Assembly (NCBI GenBank): GCA_019321725.1
Contig: JAGSPU010001660.1
Span: 1 to 64,000, forward strand
Reading direction: 5' to 3'
Length of the DNA: 64,000 bases
DNA from: Paulownia fortunei
Taxonomy: Eukaryota; Streptophyta; Magnoliopsida; Lamiales; Paulowniaceae
Positions within the stretch are counted from its first letter, which is position 1. The number at the start of each line of letters is the position of its first letter. The notes under the pieces are model-generated. The model had not been told where the DNA came from. It was given only the letters and a program-made list of their open reading frames with translations, and did no database searches. Of the stretch, positions 24,601-38,669 are shown piece after piece. The position numbers and the translations under genes were made by a program.

Positions 24601-27600
24601 ACCTTTAAGAGCTTATATTTAGTGAAATCTAATATTTTGTAAGCTTAAAAACTTGAATATTTATCTTTAGCCAAAAAATTGCAGGAGATTTGTTTCACGT
24701 TCAGAATGATCCAACTCCAATTGGAAAAAATGGACATTTGATTAGGGCTAGCCCATTAGTATATATATAAACTCTGACCCCCTATGACGCTTACAACGTA
24801 GCCAAGGCCCAATTTTTTTTGGGTACGCCCCAAAATTCGTTGACTTTGTTACGTTTCTAATAACTCGCACAATAGAAATCTTTACTTGCAGCAACACTGA
24901 CAAGTGTCTTGTTTTTCTTGGGAAGTTTAGGCCCACTGGGCCTAATAGACCTGGATTGCCAAGAATTTGCCATCAAGTGTCAGATAGGCCTTTTCAGTTG
25001 TTGAAAATGGGCAAAATGGTGTGAGCAAAGGCATCATTTTTGTAAAATACTTCTTTTCTATTGAATTTTAAAACTAAAATGGGGATGAATGAAGTATTTG
25101 GGCATTAATTCTACGTAAAATTTCACTCGTTTTAAAAAACAATAAAAACTCGAGTTTTACTATATTTATTTGTTGTCTCATATGACTTTTATCTCATTTA
25201 TTGATACGTGTATTGTTACGGATATAATGATAGAATTATTCGTGAATTTAAATAATGTCTCGTAAAATATAGATCTTACATGCTAAAATAATGCCACATT
25301 TGACCTAATCCATGATTGGATGCCAGTCCAGTACTGTGTGGAGTAACGAAACAGCCAAAGCATGGACTTGACCTTGTAACTATTAACCATCATCTTAAAA
25401 CGCGCTTAAGTTAAGCTAATTACTAATTACTACGTTGTTAGCACTTGGCAGGTGAATGAGCTTGAAGGAATGATAAACAATCAACTATGATGAGCATACA
25501 TCTGTCACCTAGTATTTGTCTACGTATGTATGTTGCATGTATGTACTAGTTGAATAGTTAGTGGTTTTGTTAGAGTCAACTAATTCATAATTAAATGGGT
25601 CTATGCAATTAAGTGTTTAATAATTAAGCAAGCTGGATAGCAAGATTTTTTATCCAGAAAATTATAATTCCTACTTAATTAGCCGCATTAATAATACAGA
25701 GATTAGTGGGTAATTAGTATTCGTTTACTTTTAATTTTCAAGCTTTATATGAAGAAATCTTTTTGACGAACTTCTCTCAATTAATATTCCAAACAAGAGA
25801 TTGACCATCATATTACTAATAATAAGTAGAATGCTAAGAACTTTCCAGACAAGGACTGTCTAGCATATTAATGATCAGAAGCAAAGGTTAAGAACTTGGT
25901 ACCAATCTCGTGCTTGAAGAAAAAATAAGTTGGGTTCAAGGGTATAAATGTTTTGATATCTTGTAATACGTGATTATTATACTATTTTGTGCCCCAAAAA
26001 TTAACATGAATTTATATTATATAGGGCTAATGATTGACAATTAATTGCTAATTAATTATTGATAATTGACATTATTCATGTAATAATTTGTAACTGTTTC
26101 GCTAAAAAAAAAAAAATTCTGTCGAAAATTTATTGTTCCTTTTTCCTCTTTTGCATGTTTCAAATTAAGTTTCATTTTCTAAAGTGGATTCCCCCCCCCC
26201 CCCACATAAGTTTAGTATCATTAACTCTCATCAATCACTGCTTTAAAAAACAATAATATACAAATACACTAAATTTTATTTCTTAAAATTCTATATAAAA
26301 CGCCAGTGTCAGATGAAATAGAAGCTGTAATTTTTTTGGGATTAAAGGAATAATAAAAATATAATTTACTCCACTCTATCCGTGCAGGATTACGTATAGC
26401 ATGTTGCTTTCAAGAAAATAATACTTGGTCATCCATTTCTATTTCGTCATTTCATGGCAATATTAATAATGATTTCTATTTTTTAGGCTTATTTCTTTTT
26501 CATTGTCTTTTCGTTTTGTAAATTACTCCTATTTGAGTATCTGAGAGCCTGAGACTCATTGGAATGTCAAAAGCCACTAATAGCATAAGGATTAAACGAC
26601 CAAAAAGTTTTTCTTGTATTTTTTGTTTTCCCAACTCTGATTCTTACAAAGTAGCTTTCTTGAAAAAAAAAATCAATTTAAGGAGAAATATATTAATTCT
26701 TTAGAGCTAAAAATTCAAATAATTTGCTCAGCTAGCTAAGTTATTAAATAGAAACGTAAAAACCACATACCTTCAGAACTGTATACATTAAACACACTCC
26801 ATATGCGATTCTCTAAGAAATGAAAGAATACAATATTATTAAAACTAACGTAAGATGGAAAGTACTTCACCGACATGTCTGCTTGTTCTCCCTTGAAAAA
26901 TGAGGATGTAGATTATTATACGTATTAATAATTACTACCTAGGATACTCATATTGATGCTGCTAACACGAACTTAAAATTACAGCAAAAGATTAATGTTG
27001 ATGAACCCTATAATATATATTTATAAGGGCTGAATAATTATAAAAGTATTATTCTTTATGATTATTTATAAATACTTGATATTTTTTTTTTTGGGACAGT
27101 CAATTCATTTTGTCGCTTTTAATTCTCTTTAAATATTCTCTTATTCCATTACTCAACCAAATATTCTGAAAAAGTTAACCGTCAAATCCTCGTTTATTCG
27201 AAAATCACCGTATCAAATGCCAAAAAATAACTAAGTCTACAAGCAGAGTCTCAATCAGTGTCAACTTTTTATTCTTTATTTTATTTCATTTTCGAGAAAG
27301 GAAAGAATAAAATTAAATGCTTTACGTACTACACCTAAAATATATATGCTGGCATACATAACAGTTACGTGCCCTCCGCATACTCGTAGATTATACGTAA
27401 TTGTCCAAATATACTCCAAGAATCTCTCTCTCCCTCTGCGCGCTCTCCAGGGTTTAAATTAACATAAAAATATTGGAGGGATTCTTTGTACAGCCCACCG
27501 CCCAAAATCTCAACATGTTTCTGAGTGGTGGTGCATCATTAGTTTTTGGCGTTTTTGGTTTGGCTATTTTATATGTCGTGCTTAAATAATGCGCTTTTGT

Positions 27601-28960
27601 TGCTTATGTATTAATAGTTCAAACGTTTCATTAAATACTTATCATTGTTTAATGTTTTTTTGATAATTAATAATGCGATTTACTCGTTATGTTAATGATA
27701 ATGGATTTGAGTAAAAACCGTTTTAGGTGCACGAAAAAAAAACATAACTAATTAAATTCCATCATGCATTTTTGAATAATCGGAATTAATTTTAAATATT
27801 ATTTTTTAAAAAATATAAAGAAATATCATAATCGAACACAATTATCCATCTATGTTCCATGAATACTGCACTATAGTGGAATTTATCAAACACAATTCCT
27901 TAGGGGGGTAGTTCAGATCACTGGAGCTACAAAATAATTGATATTCTTCCATGCCACAAAGGGAACGTGCTATTATTCCATACTTTACCAACTCTAATCA
28001 TTGGGTAAAATGATTAGTAATTTAAATACTTGTTTAATTATACAACCGGCGTGATTTTGGGGTTCTAATCCACTTAGCACGCACAGTTGATCGCTATTGC
28101 GGAGTACAATGTAGGTGCATATCAACTGGGCAATGAACCTTTTTACGTAATTAATCATTATGACTGATTGTCTAAACCAGGAAGGTGCTCAGCCTTTTCT
28201 TAACCTAAGGCATTAGCCAATAGTAATCAACTTCTCTCTGCTCACAATATTGCTTCTGCACCTCACTCAAATACAATTTTTTCTTATATTTTAACATTCA
28301 TTTGCTCTTAGCCAAATATGTTAAACTGACTTTGCTGCAATCATCATCAGTTGAATTCATTGAAGTTGTATATTAAAATTACAACTAGCATGTTGATTAA
28401 TTAATAGCTAAACTAAAGACTTGCCTATAAAAGAAAAAATCAGATACAGAATTAATTAATGTACGTGGTGGTATTGGTTGGAAGGACGACAAAAGTTATA
28501 TGTATGCAAATACATATAAAGTATGTAAAGTAATGGAGTTGTATGAGAAGGAAATAAAATAAAGAAGAGGGGAAGAAGTAGTGGGGGTGGTGAAGCTAGC
28601 GCAAATTCTGTGGTGCCAGGCTTGCACTCTAATTCTCCACAAGGAATCGTTGCAAAAAAGTAATGGGTTTGCTTCAAAGCCAACCGATTCTCACTCGTTA
28701 CCTCACCTCCTCATACTCCTTACACACCCCCACCCCCCTCCCCACCCCACCGCCTCTTGTTATCACGAATAACCATGGCCATATACATATATATATAAAA
28801 TTATGTTTTGTGTATCTCACTTGTTCAAGTTTCCTACGTTAGTACATATTCATGTTAAGTTCCTAAGTTGGGAGTACAAGAAAAGAAGATCATCAGTGAA
28901 CATTTTCACGGGTTGCCTTCCCAGTTTCCACACACAACCAATTTAACACCTCCCTCAAGC
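21660..28960. other. Long AT-rich intergenic spacer
   Basis: About 7.3 kb with no credible gene on either strand. It contains poly-A and poly-T runs (about 23208-23227 and 23281-23298), a tandem duplication at 23314-23428, a T-rich run at about 24104-24136, and a run of about 14 C at 26191-26204. The remaining open frames are short and of low complexity. Confidence 0.6.
23314..23428. repeat. Two-copy 57/58-bp tandem duplication
   Basis: Copy 1 is 23314-23371 and copy 2 is 23372-23428. They differ by one C/T substitution near the start and by one C in a C5/C4 run. The near identity implies a recent duplication. Confidence 0.9.
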
Positions 28961-28970
28961 CATTCACTTC

Positions 28971-28979
28971 TATATATAG
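28971..28979 (+). promoter_or_regulatory. TATA box of the ZAT5-like gene
   Basis: CTATATATAG lies about 108 bases upstream of the ATG at 29079, giving a 5' UTR of about 75 bases. Confidence 0.6.
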
Positions 28980-29078
28980 TAACTCCTACTCCATCAGCCC
29001 ACCTCTTTCTATTTCCTTTGTCATATTTGTTTTTAGTTGAGAGAAAAGGGAAATAAAGTGAAAAACAACACCAAAAGT

Positions 29079-29906
29079 ATGCAAGCTCAAGAAGAAGTAA
29101 TTATGATCAAGGGAAAGCGCAGCAAGCGACCACGGCTCGCGTCGCCTCTTGCGTTAACCGTGGCCACTAGCTCGTCTAGCACCGCCGACCTTAGCGGTGG
29201 TGGTGGTGGTGGTTTTTGTGGTGGTGTTATAAGTGACGTTTCCGGGAATTCTGATCGTGTAATCCCGTCGCCTTCTAATTCAGGTGAACTCACACAGAGC
29301 TCAGTTGAGGAGGAAGAAGACATGGCTAACTGTTTGATTCTCTTGGCCAAAGGGCAAGGCCAAAGGTCATCGCAGCCGTTGGCTGCTTCCGGTAACAAGG
29401 TGGCAGTGCCGGTGGCGGCAGAGGTTTACCAGTGCAAAACGTGTAACAAAAGTTTCCCTTCATTCCAAGCGTTGGGTGGTCACCGAGCAAGTCACAAGAG
29501 ACCCAATAAGCCAATAACCCTAGATGAGAAAAAGCCCTTGAGAGAGAAGCAAGAAGATTTTCAATCAAACCGTGATGATAGCACAATTCTTTCACTTCAA
29601 ATGTCAAATAGAGTATTAGGCAGCCCATCAAACAAGTCTAGGGTTCACGAATGCTCCATATGTAGAGCTGAATTCACCTCCGGCCAGGCCCTAGGCGGCC
29701 ACATGCGGCGGCACAGGCCGATACCAGCGGCGCCAAGTAGCAGCCATGGTGAGTCTCAAGAGGTGAAGAGGCCGAGGAATCTATTATCCTTAGACCTTAA
29801 TCTTCCTGCCCCAGAAGATGATCATCCGGAATCCAAGTTTCCTTTTGCACCAAAAGAACAAGTTATAGTCTTCTCCGCCTCTCCTTTGGTTGATTGCCAT
29901 TATTAG
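29079..29906 (+). CDS. ZAT5-like: C2H2 zinc-finger repressor, ZAT5-like
   Basis: A single-exon gene of 275 residues, as usual for the C1-2i C2H2 class. A basic nuclear-localisation stretch (KGKRSKRPR, residues 11-19) is followed by a Ser/Gly-rich region and the L-box (EEEEDMANCLILL, about 77-89). The first finger is CKTCNKSFPSFQALGGHRASH (about 119-139) and the second CSICRAEFTSGQALGGHMRRH (about 192-212), both with the plant QALGGH signature. The EAR-type repression motif LDLNL is at about 238-242. The C-terminal FSASPLVDCHY matches the end of Arabidopsis ZAT5. It should act in the nucleus as a repressor, often stress-inducible in this family. The first ATG (29079) is used; a further in-frame ATG follows eight codons later. 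A TATA box lies at the right distance. Confidence 0.93.
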   Translation: MQAQEEVIMIKGKRSKRPRLASPLALTVATSSSSTADLSGGGGGGFCGGVISDVSGNSDRVIPSPSNSGELTQSSVEEEEDMANCLILLAKGQGQRSSQPLAASGNKVAVPVAAEVYQCKTCNKSFPSFQALGGHRASHKRPNKPITLDEKKPLREKQEDFQSNRDDSTILSLQMSNRVLGSPSNKSRVHECSICRAEFTSGQALGGHMRRHRPIPAAPSSSHGESQEVKRPRNLLSLDLNLPAPEDDHPESKFPFAPKEQVIVFSASPLVDCHY

Positions 29907-29929
29907 TTAGTTTTTTATTTGTTATCAAT

Positions 29930-32900
29930 TCTTCTCAAGTTTATTAAATTCACCAAGATAATTGTGAATTGGTAACATCATTTATTCATATTCATAAGCT
30001 CATAAATAGAGTTGATTCTTTTGTATCTCCAAGAGCACTTTTTATTTATAGACTGAATAAAGATTAATTCATTTGTTTATTTTATTCATATCGTAGCTAT
30101 ATATATATATATATATATGCTCGAGAACGTGAAAGTTACAAGTGATCAGTGCTTATCACCACCACCACAGCCACAATTACAAGTGATTGGTGGTTATCAC
30201 CACAACCACAAGTAGTGCAGATTCATTTGATTCAAGACAAGAAAGGTTATATGTTTGTCCCATTAATATGACAAAGAATTAATCGATATAGTGCAATTAG
30301 GTAACTAGCCACGTACATATGACTCCCCTATCCTTTTATGGACTTTCACTTTCACTACTCCATTAACATTGTGTGAAAATGGATAAAGTTTAACCTAAAC
30401 TTAATTTTACAAAACCCAACTAATCACCAAAATGTAAATCCACTTATCGGGTGACTGGAGGCAGTTGAATCTAGTTCGTACTCGAAGTCGCCCCCAAGGG
30501 TAATATGCCCTAACAATCTCTTTTCTAAACTTAAATCACAGTCATTCAGATGCTATACTTGGTGAACTATACATTCAGAATTTAGATGATTAATAAATAT
30601 TCCACTTTTTATGATCTGGAACACAAATAAATTATCTAAATACCTGGTATACATTATACCGATGTGACATAAATATTACTCCTAAGTCACTTAGCCACCA
30701 AACCACAAGCAACTTTAATTACTCTATAGTATACACTATAGTGGTAGTTTGAATAAAGGGGAAATATGTATAGATCTCCTAATATGATGATCATAGAACG
30801 AGCCAATCCACATTGTCAGTGTGCCACACCTGGTTAGTTTAGGTGAGATAAGCTAAGAATTCATTTAGTGAGTGTCACCGAAAGAAGTCAGCATTTGGAA
30901 TCAATCCTGTATCAGTAACGTCTCCAGGATAATGACAGCACAATTGATTTAGCTTCCATCTTCGGATACGTATAAATTACATGGAACCTTTGAGTTGTTT
31001 TCGAAGGTCTAGAGATAAATTATTTGGTGTGCTGATTTTCTTTCCGTGAATTGTACGACATATCAGTAATGAAAGTGGTGGATGAATTTTGGAGCAATTT
31101 AGAATTTGGGAGGATGGATATTTTACTCGACCAATTTATGGTGCAACTATGTTAGTGCAATTATAACATTTAAAATTGTTAAAAATTAATATAATAAATT
31201 AGTAAAGATATTAAATGACATTATTGTAGCTTGAGAAGGAAACATTCCTATGCAAAAAAGTACAATAGATTTGACACATATTTCAAATTCACGCACCCAA
31301 TCACACATACTCACATGTTACACCTCTTATCCCGCTATGGCCTTTGAATTTTGTTGCCTACGCACGCCTTAGCAGACGAAGATAGCCTATGAGGCTATCA
31401 GTAAGAGATTAAGACTCGTATTCCTACAATCCTAGTCACAATATCCTCCTGGAATTCTTCATATGATTTGGGCAATATGTACATACCTAAACCTAATTAA
31501 ACATAGCCCCAACATTTGTTGCATATTTATGACTGGTGCTGAATGGCAGCATGTGATTACTTTGTGTGAATCATTCACGTACTATGAAAGGGAATAGAGA
31601 TGGGTCATTGACATCTCCACATGATCAGTAGTTACATACCTACATTGTCTAAACTCCCCATACAAACAAAAAACACAATCCTTGTTTTGTGGCTTGTAGG
31701 GATCCAATGTCTCTCTCTCTCTCTCACACACACACACATTTAATGTTACTGTGAGTTGTAAAACTAAGTCTTTCTTTATGATTTGGCCAGTACTTGGCAG
31801 TGGTCACAAGTAAAAGGAAAGATCCACATGCTTCCTGCTCTTTGGGTGTGTGTGTGTATTGTCATCATCTTTAATGATTGCTGCATAAAGTGGCACTATT
31901 TAACAATTCCTGGGTGCTACTGGCTGGAAGCAATATTTGTGGCTCATAGACCATTGGTGTAATGGTAAAGGGTATGAAGTATTAAATGGAGGATTATAGT
32001 TCCAATTTATCCGGGTGTCTCAATAGTACCATGTGGTTGTTGTCTTCTGATTTCGTTTGAGTGATATCTTTAGACTCCATGTGGGGTGTTATTTTTAATT
32101 TGGAAGGTTGTCATCTATGAATGTCCACTCTAAACATATATAAATTGTATTAACGTTCGAATTTACCTGGCGCATGAACTAGCAGAAGGCTATCCACTTT
32201 CAAAATTAATCAAACTGAGTGTAAACTCATTTTGCACCGAATTCTCATTTAGGTATGAAAAATTGTCAGAAAAATTAAATTACAGATTGCTACAGCTCTT
32301 ATTTGATGTCAACGAACTCTATTTTTTAGTATTTCTTTTTTTTTTTTGGCAATGATGATAAAGTTTAATCAGAGTAGTTATTAAATCATTCATCTTGCAC
32401 TAAAGTTTGCAAATAGAAAGCGCACATACTCTTGATGCAATAGTGTGTGCAAACTTACTATAAACGGATTCGAACTCATCAATTAATATGGTATTGCTAC
32501 TTATAGCCTAAGACTATACAATAATTAGGCAATTATTGAGGAATCTAATCATGCTTAGCATGGATCGGGTAAGAATAGGGATCCACTAGACCCGATTCCT
32601 TCATCAGGTGACTATGGATTAGGATATGGTTTTAGTTCCCCGCATGAGTCAAATTGAATAACATGGTACTCTAATCTAACGTCTCAAATTGTTTACAACT
32701 TAATTACCAATATACTAGGAATTTAACATGTTATATACGTATTTAATGACATGTTTGCTAAGTACAATTAGTAGATTATTTAGTTAAATATGGGAGGGAA
32801 AATATTCTCATTTAATATGTACGAGGATATTATGAATTTTGTTGTAGGTTACGAAAAAAAATTGAGCGAAAAAATATGACAATGGATAATATACAAATTT

Positions 32901-34190
32901 GTAGGCGATGGATAAAATACGAATATAAAAAAATTATGTTAAAAAAAATACAGGTCATTTTGATATAAATTTAATATATACAATGGTTGTACTTATTTTT
33001 AAATTATATAAAAATTATTTTATATGTATTTTTATACTATTTAAATCATAATTATGACACGATTTATATGTAACAATTATTAGTTTTTTTTATAAATTAT
33101 TAAAAAATTTATTTTATTTTATATGATATTCAATTAATACTTACTTAAATAAATATAATACATTTATTGAACATTTCACATTAAAAGTGCGAGTTTTAAC
33201 TAAAAGACCTTAAAAGTTCAAAATGTGTAAAACGAAAATCTATTTTAGTTATTTATATGTATGTATGTATATATGAGTATAATACGAGTTTTAATTAATA
33301 AAATATTTAAATCCTATATAAAATAATTCAGCTACAAAAACATGTCTTCATCATCTTGAAATTGTTATGCCAAAAATAAATCAGCGTACATTTGATCCTC
33401 TTTGAACTAATTAAAGTACTGCTTTCAACGCCCTCCCCTTGTTCAACTGTGAACAAATTGCTGGAGATCGAGACCACTTTTTACCATTAATATTTGCAGA
33501 CTCTGGGTCTTGGATGGGCTGCTGATGAAATTTTAAAGGAGTGTAATAGCCGAAATATTATAATTATGTGACCAAATTGTCAAAGACCACAAAATCAAGA
33601 GACAGATGCAAATTTCAGTATTGCTGGAACCCCCATTCAAATATCCTGGGCCTTCGCGTATGGGCCACAATTACCTTTTTGGGCTCCACTACTCTGCTCT
33701 TTGAATCTGTTAAATTATTCTGAAGAGTTAAAAATGTGTCCAGTTCATGCCCTACGCTTGATTTAAAATGTGGGCTTTTTAAGCTTCAGCCACAAATCGT
33801 ACGATTATGAAACTAATGATATCGGTTATAACTTCTAAATTAGAACAAACGTAAATGGACTTCACTCGTTCGACTTAATTATTTTTGATAATTTATTTTA
33901 AAAAATAACTAACTGTACTTTTGGAACTTCCCTCAATACGCGTGTGCAAGAGAGTTGTCATGTTAGTTGCACACTTTTCATATAAATAACACTCTTTAAA
34001 ATATAAAAAAAAATAAAAAATGCTGCCCTTATTATGTATATTACTACCGTAATTTTTTCATCGTGTTTCATGTGTATAAAATTGTGGAGTATTCGGTATT
34101 TCATAAAAATAGTGAAGCAGCACTGTGAATAGAAGGTAAAAAGCCTTTGGGGTTTTAGTTAAAAACTGAAGAGCTGCTACTTGGCTGCCG
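29930..34190. other. AT-rich intergenic spacer
   Basis: About 4.2 kb with no credible gene. It holds a (TA)n run at about 30100-30118, a two-copy 41-bp repeat at 30136-30213, a (CT)n-(CA)n compound microsatellite at about 31711-31737, and a (TG)n run at about 31845-31857. Confidence 0.55.
30136..30213. repeat. Two-copy 41-bp repeat with CCA runs
   Basis: Copy 1 starts at 30136 and copy 2 at 30177. Both begin TTACAAGTGAT and end in a CACCAC-type run followed by CACAA. The copies differ by several substitutions and a short length change in the CCA run. Confidence 0.7.
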
Positions 34191-34214
34191 CTGTTGTAGA
34201 GAGATCAGTCAGAG

Positions 34215-37055
34215 ATGGCGGTGCCTGATGGTCGACGAGGCGGCGATGAGGATGGCGCCGCTCTATTCGAGGAAGAAGGCGTGGACTTCGCGGATGAAGA
34301 AGACTCCGAAATCCCTCTCCACCTCCGCCCCCTCGTCTCCGCTGCCGAGTCCGGCGACCTCAACGCCCTCCGCCTAGCCCTCGGTAAGTACTGCTGTTTT
34401 ATGCGCGTGCGCACGCTCACAAACAAAGTTGTTATATGCTCTTTTGGTAGTTTTCCTGCCGGATTTTCCTTACGAAGAGACTAATAATTAGGTTTATTTA
34501 TTGATGTTTAGAAAAAGTTAAATGCGATTCTAGGAGAGCAAATGAATATATTTTTGCCTGCTATATTGGATGAAAATTTATATTATCATCCCTGCTTTTC
34601 GGTTTATACCGTATTAACCTATGCTTGAAACTTGTTCTATAAGTTATTTTGTGCCTGAGCTCTGTTGCTGATTTTTAATTTTTCATTCATTTTTTTTTAT
34701 TTTTTAGGTCTTTTTTGGTTTGTGTTGAGGAAGCTTGGACTTGATTTGAGAACTTTGATATCATATTCATTCCACTCAAGTCTACTTTGATTTTGTTCAA
34801 ATTCTGATAGTGTGCCCAAGTTCCCGTTCTGTTCAGTTGTGTGCTCAATGTTTTTTCTTCACAAGGACAGATGTATGCTTAGCGGCAATTTCAGTTTCTG
34901 ATTCATGCAAAATGCTCTGACATGATTGGACAGTCAGCAGTTAAACAAGCTCTTTTGAGTCTTGCTTTAACTTACCAATTGGAAGCCTCATGATTGAAAT
35001 GAGTGGGCATTCAGCAGTTAAAAACAATGCATATGAACTTAGAAATCTGTTGTGTTTAACGAGTTGTTATGCTAATATAATTCACCTTCTCTTTGCATTT
35101 AAGATGTTTGAAACTTGATAGTGACTTACAGTTCTATTTCTATATAAATTTTATCTTGTTGAGTGTAATAGCTGTATTCTATTTCTGTATTATAAGATGC
35201 CACAATACCTCATGAAGTTAGAATCTTTAAATCTGATGGTTCATATCTCTATCACTGGAATTCAATCCCCAACTGAGGTCCAATTATATAACAATAAAGT
35301 GCTATAAGACAAAGACAGATGAATTTTGGCCTACCAATAATGACTTGTGTAGTATGAATGTGTTATTAAGGGAATAACTTGCCACCTTGGAAAAACCCAG
35401 AAATTTAGAAAATGGCTCAAACATATGCTCAATGAGTAACAGGAAATCAGTACCTGTGTTTGAAGAAAGTAGCAGTTTATATTTTTTGCATTGGAACTGT
35501 ATTGAAAATAATAGTGATGGAATTCATTCAACTCTAGTCTGTGATGGGCCAGAATATAAAGCCTTCAACGAAGAGCAACATATCTCTGCAGCTGCTAATT
35601 CTAATCTAACCTGATATGGTATAGTTGAGTTTAATAGCCATTTTTTCTTGGCCATTTGAGTGCATTGTTTCACACTTCATGGTATTTAACTGTTGTCCTC
35701 CGATCGTCATTGCATACTGTTCTTGTTTCTATGATTGATATGGGCATTGAAAGGTTAGGACTAATGACGTTTAGGCCTTTTGTGGAAAGTCAATTGTCAT
35801 GTCCCACTTGCATGAAATTGGTTTGTGATCTGGTCAATTGTGTGCAAATGCAATGAGCACATTGGAAACATAACCATATCTTGGAGCAGTTTTTGCATAT
35901 TGGCAACTGTTTCACTTACTATTGCCACAGTTTGCTAGCGTTCCTGCTATGCTGGATTCTTGTAAGAATGTGTAAGTGAATTAGTGAAGGTTGAGACTTT
36001 ATCGCCCTTTTGTTTATGCCACTTATATCTGTTAGTAAGTTTATTGATGAATCTCTCACATATTTAGATCAAAACAAATCACTGGTGGTCAAAGTTTCTA
36101 AATTTTAAGCATTCCTTCAGTTATTACCTTGGAACGAATATTGTATCTTTATGATACCAGCAAATGCTCAATGATGTTCTGTGTACTAATACTTGTTCAA
36201 AACTTATGGACAACTGCAGATAATTTTGATGGTAACATTGATGAACCAGTGGAAGATGGTGACACTGTTCTTCATCTCACATGTCTCTATGGCCATTTGA
36301 CTTGTGTCCAGGTCAAATCATCTGTCAACCAAATGAGCTTGAATACCAGCTGTTTTCATTTTTCTATTACCCATATTTTATTTGCTGATGTTTGACATGA
36401 ATTTTTTTTGTAAGGTTATAACTTGTTTATGTATGATGCTATGCAGTTTTTGTTGGAAAGGGGAGCTAACTTAGAGGCAAAGGATGAGGATGGAGGAATT
36501 CCCTTGCATGACGCCTGTGCGGGAGGTGCATTTATCAGCTTTCTGTCTACCTATTACAGTCTTGTTCCTTAGGATCTTTCTTTGCCTTCTATTTCCTGAA
36601 AACTACTTTGCAGGTTATACAGAGATAGCCCAACTTCTTATAAGCTGTGCTAATGATCCAGAGCATGTGAAGAGAATGCTAGAAACTGTTGACATGGAAG
36701 GGGACACGGTGAGTCTATCTAGTTATGCTTATCTGGATTACCCCATTTTTTAGAAGGGTTCCTTAAACCAAGTTTACTTGCATAATCTGAGAACTTTTTG
36801 CTCTTTATTAGCCTCTTCACCATGCTGCTAGAGGCGAATACGGCAATGTCATAAGATTGTTGCTTGCTTGTGGGGCTTCTCCAAGTAAGACAAATGTCTA
36901 TGGGAAGGTAAGTATATTATTGGGGATTCCATCAATTTCTAATACTGAACTTAGTTAATGAGTAATATTGGCAGACTCCAACTGAACTTGCTGATCCCGG
37001 AACTGAAGCTAGGAGGATATTGGAAGAGGCTACAGGTGCTGTACTCAGCCATTAG
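34215..37055 (+). CDS. Small ankyrin-repeat protein, 203 residues
   Basis: Six exons: 34215-34383, 36220-36311, 36447-36525, 36614-36708, 36812-36907 and 36975-37055, all GT-AG, with no frame break. The acidic N-terminus (EEEGVDFADEEDSEIPLHL) leads into about four ankyrin repeats: LRPLVSAAESGDLNALRLAL, GDTVLHLTCLYGHLTCVQFL, GGIPLHDACAGGYTEIAQLL and DTPLHHAARGEYGNVIRLLL. The last exon gives TPTELADPGTEARRILEEAT and ends AVLSH. No kinase, transmembrane or other catalytic domain is attached, so it is probably a soluble protein-interaction module. Intron 1 is long (about 1.8 kb). Short stand-alone ankyrin proteins of this type are conserved in plants, but I cannot name a specific orthologue or partner. 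Confidence 0.85.
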
Positions 37056-37065
37056 TCAGGCCTCC

Positions 37066-37125
37066 ATAAATTTGGACTTTGGTTTTGGGATTGGTATAAA
37101 TTTGGACTTTGGCTTTGGGATCTTA
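37066..37125. repeat. Two-copy 30-bp tandem repeat after the ankyrin stop codon
   Basis: Copies at 37066-37095 and 37096-37125 begin ATAAATTTGGACTTTGG. They lie in the likely 3' UTR, 11 bases after the TAG stop, and differ at only a few positions. Confidence 0.8.
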
Positions 37126-37129
37126 CCAA

Positions 37130-38660
37130 TTTCTGCTCGCCATTCTTCCTAGGTAGGTAAAAGATTTTGTAAAAGGATCTCTGTTAAGGATTTCAAGTGC
37201 GACCAAGTAAATGAATTTCATAGGTGCAATATTAGATATTACTTAAATGTCCTAAGATGTTGCTATCTTCCCCACACAATTAGCATTTGATTCGACGTGA
37301 TTCATGACTGGCTAGCCTCAAAGTTTCTTCAAGTGTCTATTTGTTTAATGTTTTTCTTTCCATTGTTGTTCGTTCTGAGCCCACTATCATAACCAACCCT
37401 GCCACCCCCTTTCTGTTTTTCCGTTGCACTGGTCCTCTGACCAATGCGCTTTTGGGTTGTTCTCGTGTATGCATGAAATGGGTTCATATGCCATCATTAA
37501 AAGTCCATATCACAAATCGTAACTGGTGAGAGATGTTCATCTGGACGGCAACAGAAAATTATAAGATGAGATTAGCATAAGATGAGCATGTCGCACGAGT
37601 AGAAAAATTGGATTCTTGTAAGTATCTGATTGCTTGAATTTCCGAGTGGAAACTCTAATTGCGTTCCCTTTGGATATTTTGTTGACTGTTGAAATGGGAT
37701 GGTTGACTCACAAGGCAACTGTGGTGGTTATTAGATGCTACTCACTTGAGTGCGAGTCCTTCAACTAGAAATAATCGTACCGATATTGTATTTTATGACA
37801 GCATTTTAAGTGGTTATGATAATTTCATACTGGTGGTACATCAAATTTTTAGGTAGTTGCTGAACATACATTTACTATTCTAATTGAAATTTAAAAGAGG
37901 TGGAATCAACTTAGCGCTTCATATATAGATTGTTCTCACCACACAGAATAAACAATATGCAAAATGGAGTATAAACAATCCTCTCTACCCAGTAACAATG
38001 AAAATTAAAATTTCATCTATTATATTTTTATTTTTTTTGGGTTGGGGGTTCGGGATGTGGGGGTGTTTGGGGAGGAGAATAAATTAAGCATCAATTTCAA
38101 TGTTTGAATAAAAACTTAATTAGGTTATATATTATGATAAAAGTGAAACAAACCATAAATAAAAAAAATTATCTCAAAAATAAAAATTCCTTTGTGTATT
38201 TCATATGTTTCAAGTAGTGTGGTTATTTATGGAAACATTTTCTTTGTTTTTTTTATTATTTTCAAGTTAAAACCAAACAAAGAGAGGAATTTATTTCAAT
38301 CACATCATTACTGTGTTCGCAGTTTGAAGCCACTCTCGAAAAATCTTATAGCATGCAACAAACAGAAAATACTTAATAAAAGCCAAATATTAGATCAGAT
38401 GTAGCATGCTGTTTCCATCAATTTAGGTGGATTTTCAACAGATGGAGATCAGAACGCCAAACTGGTCAACAACTTTACACGAGCTACCAGATCTAACGGT
38501 AAGAGCAGCAGCAGCAAAGCAGCAAATGTACCTGCTGCCTCTCGAGCACAACAGCAGCAGGGGAGAAAGAAACTATCATTTACATATTTTGAACATGAAA
38601 TGTTAAGGAGAAATTCATCATTAAGACAGCATGTGATGTGTCGTTTGATTGAGCTTCTAG
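37130..38660. other. Spacer between convergent ankyrin and RabC genes
   Basis: About 1.5 kb holding 3' UTRs. No further gene is apparent. A G-rich patch (TTGGGGGTTCGGG-like) lies at about 38037-38075. Confidence 0.5.
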
Positions 38661-38669
38661 TGCAATGAT

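Noticed and set aside
31948..32022. tRNA-like text (TTGGTGTAATGGTAAAGGG, then TTCCAATTT)
   Set aside because: The D-arm-like start resembles a tRNA, but no acceptor stem pairs, the T-arm consensus is not met and no anticodon stem can be drawn.
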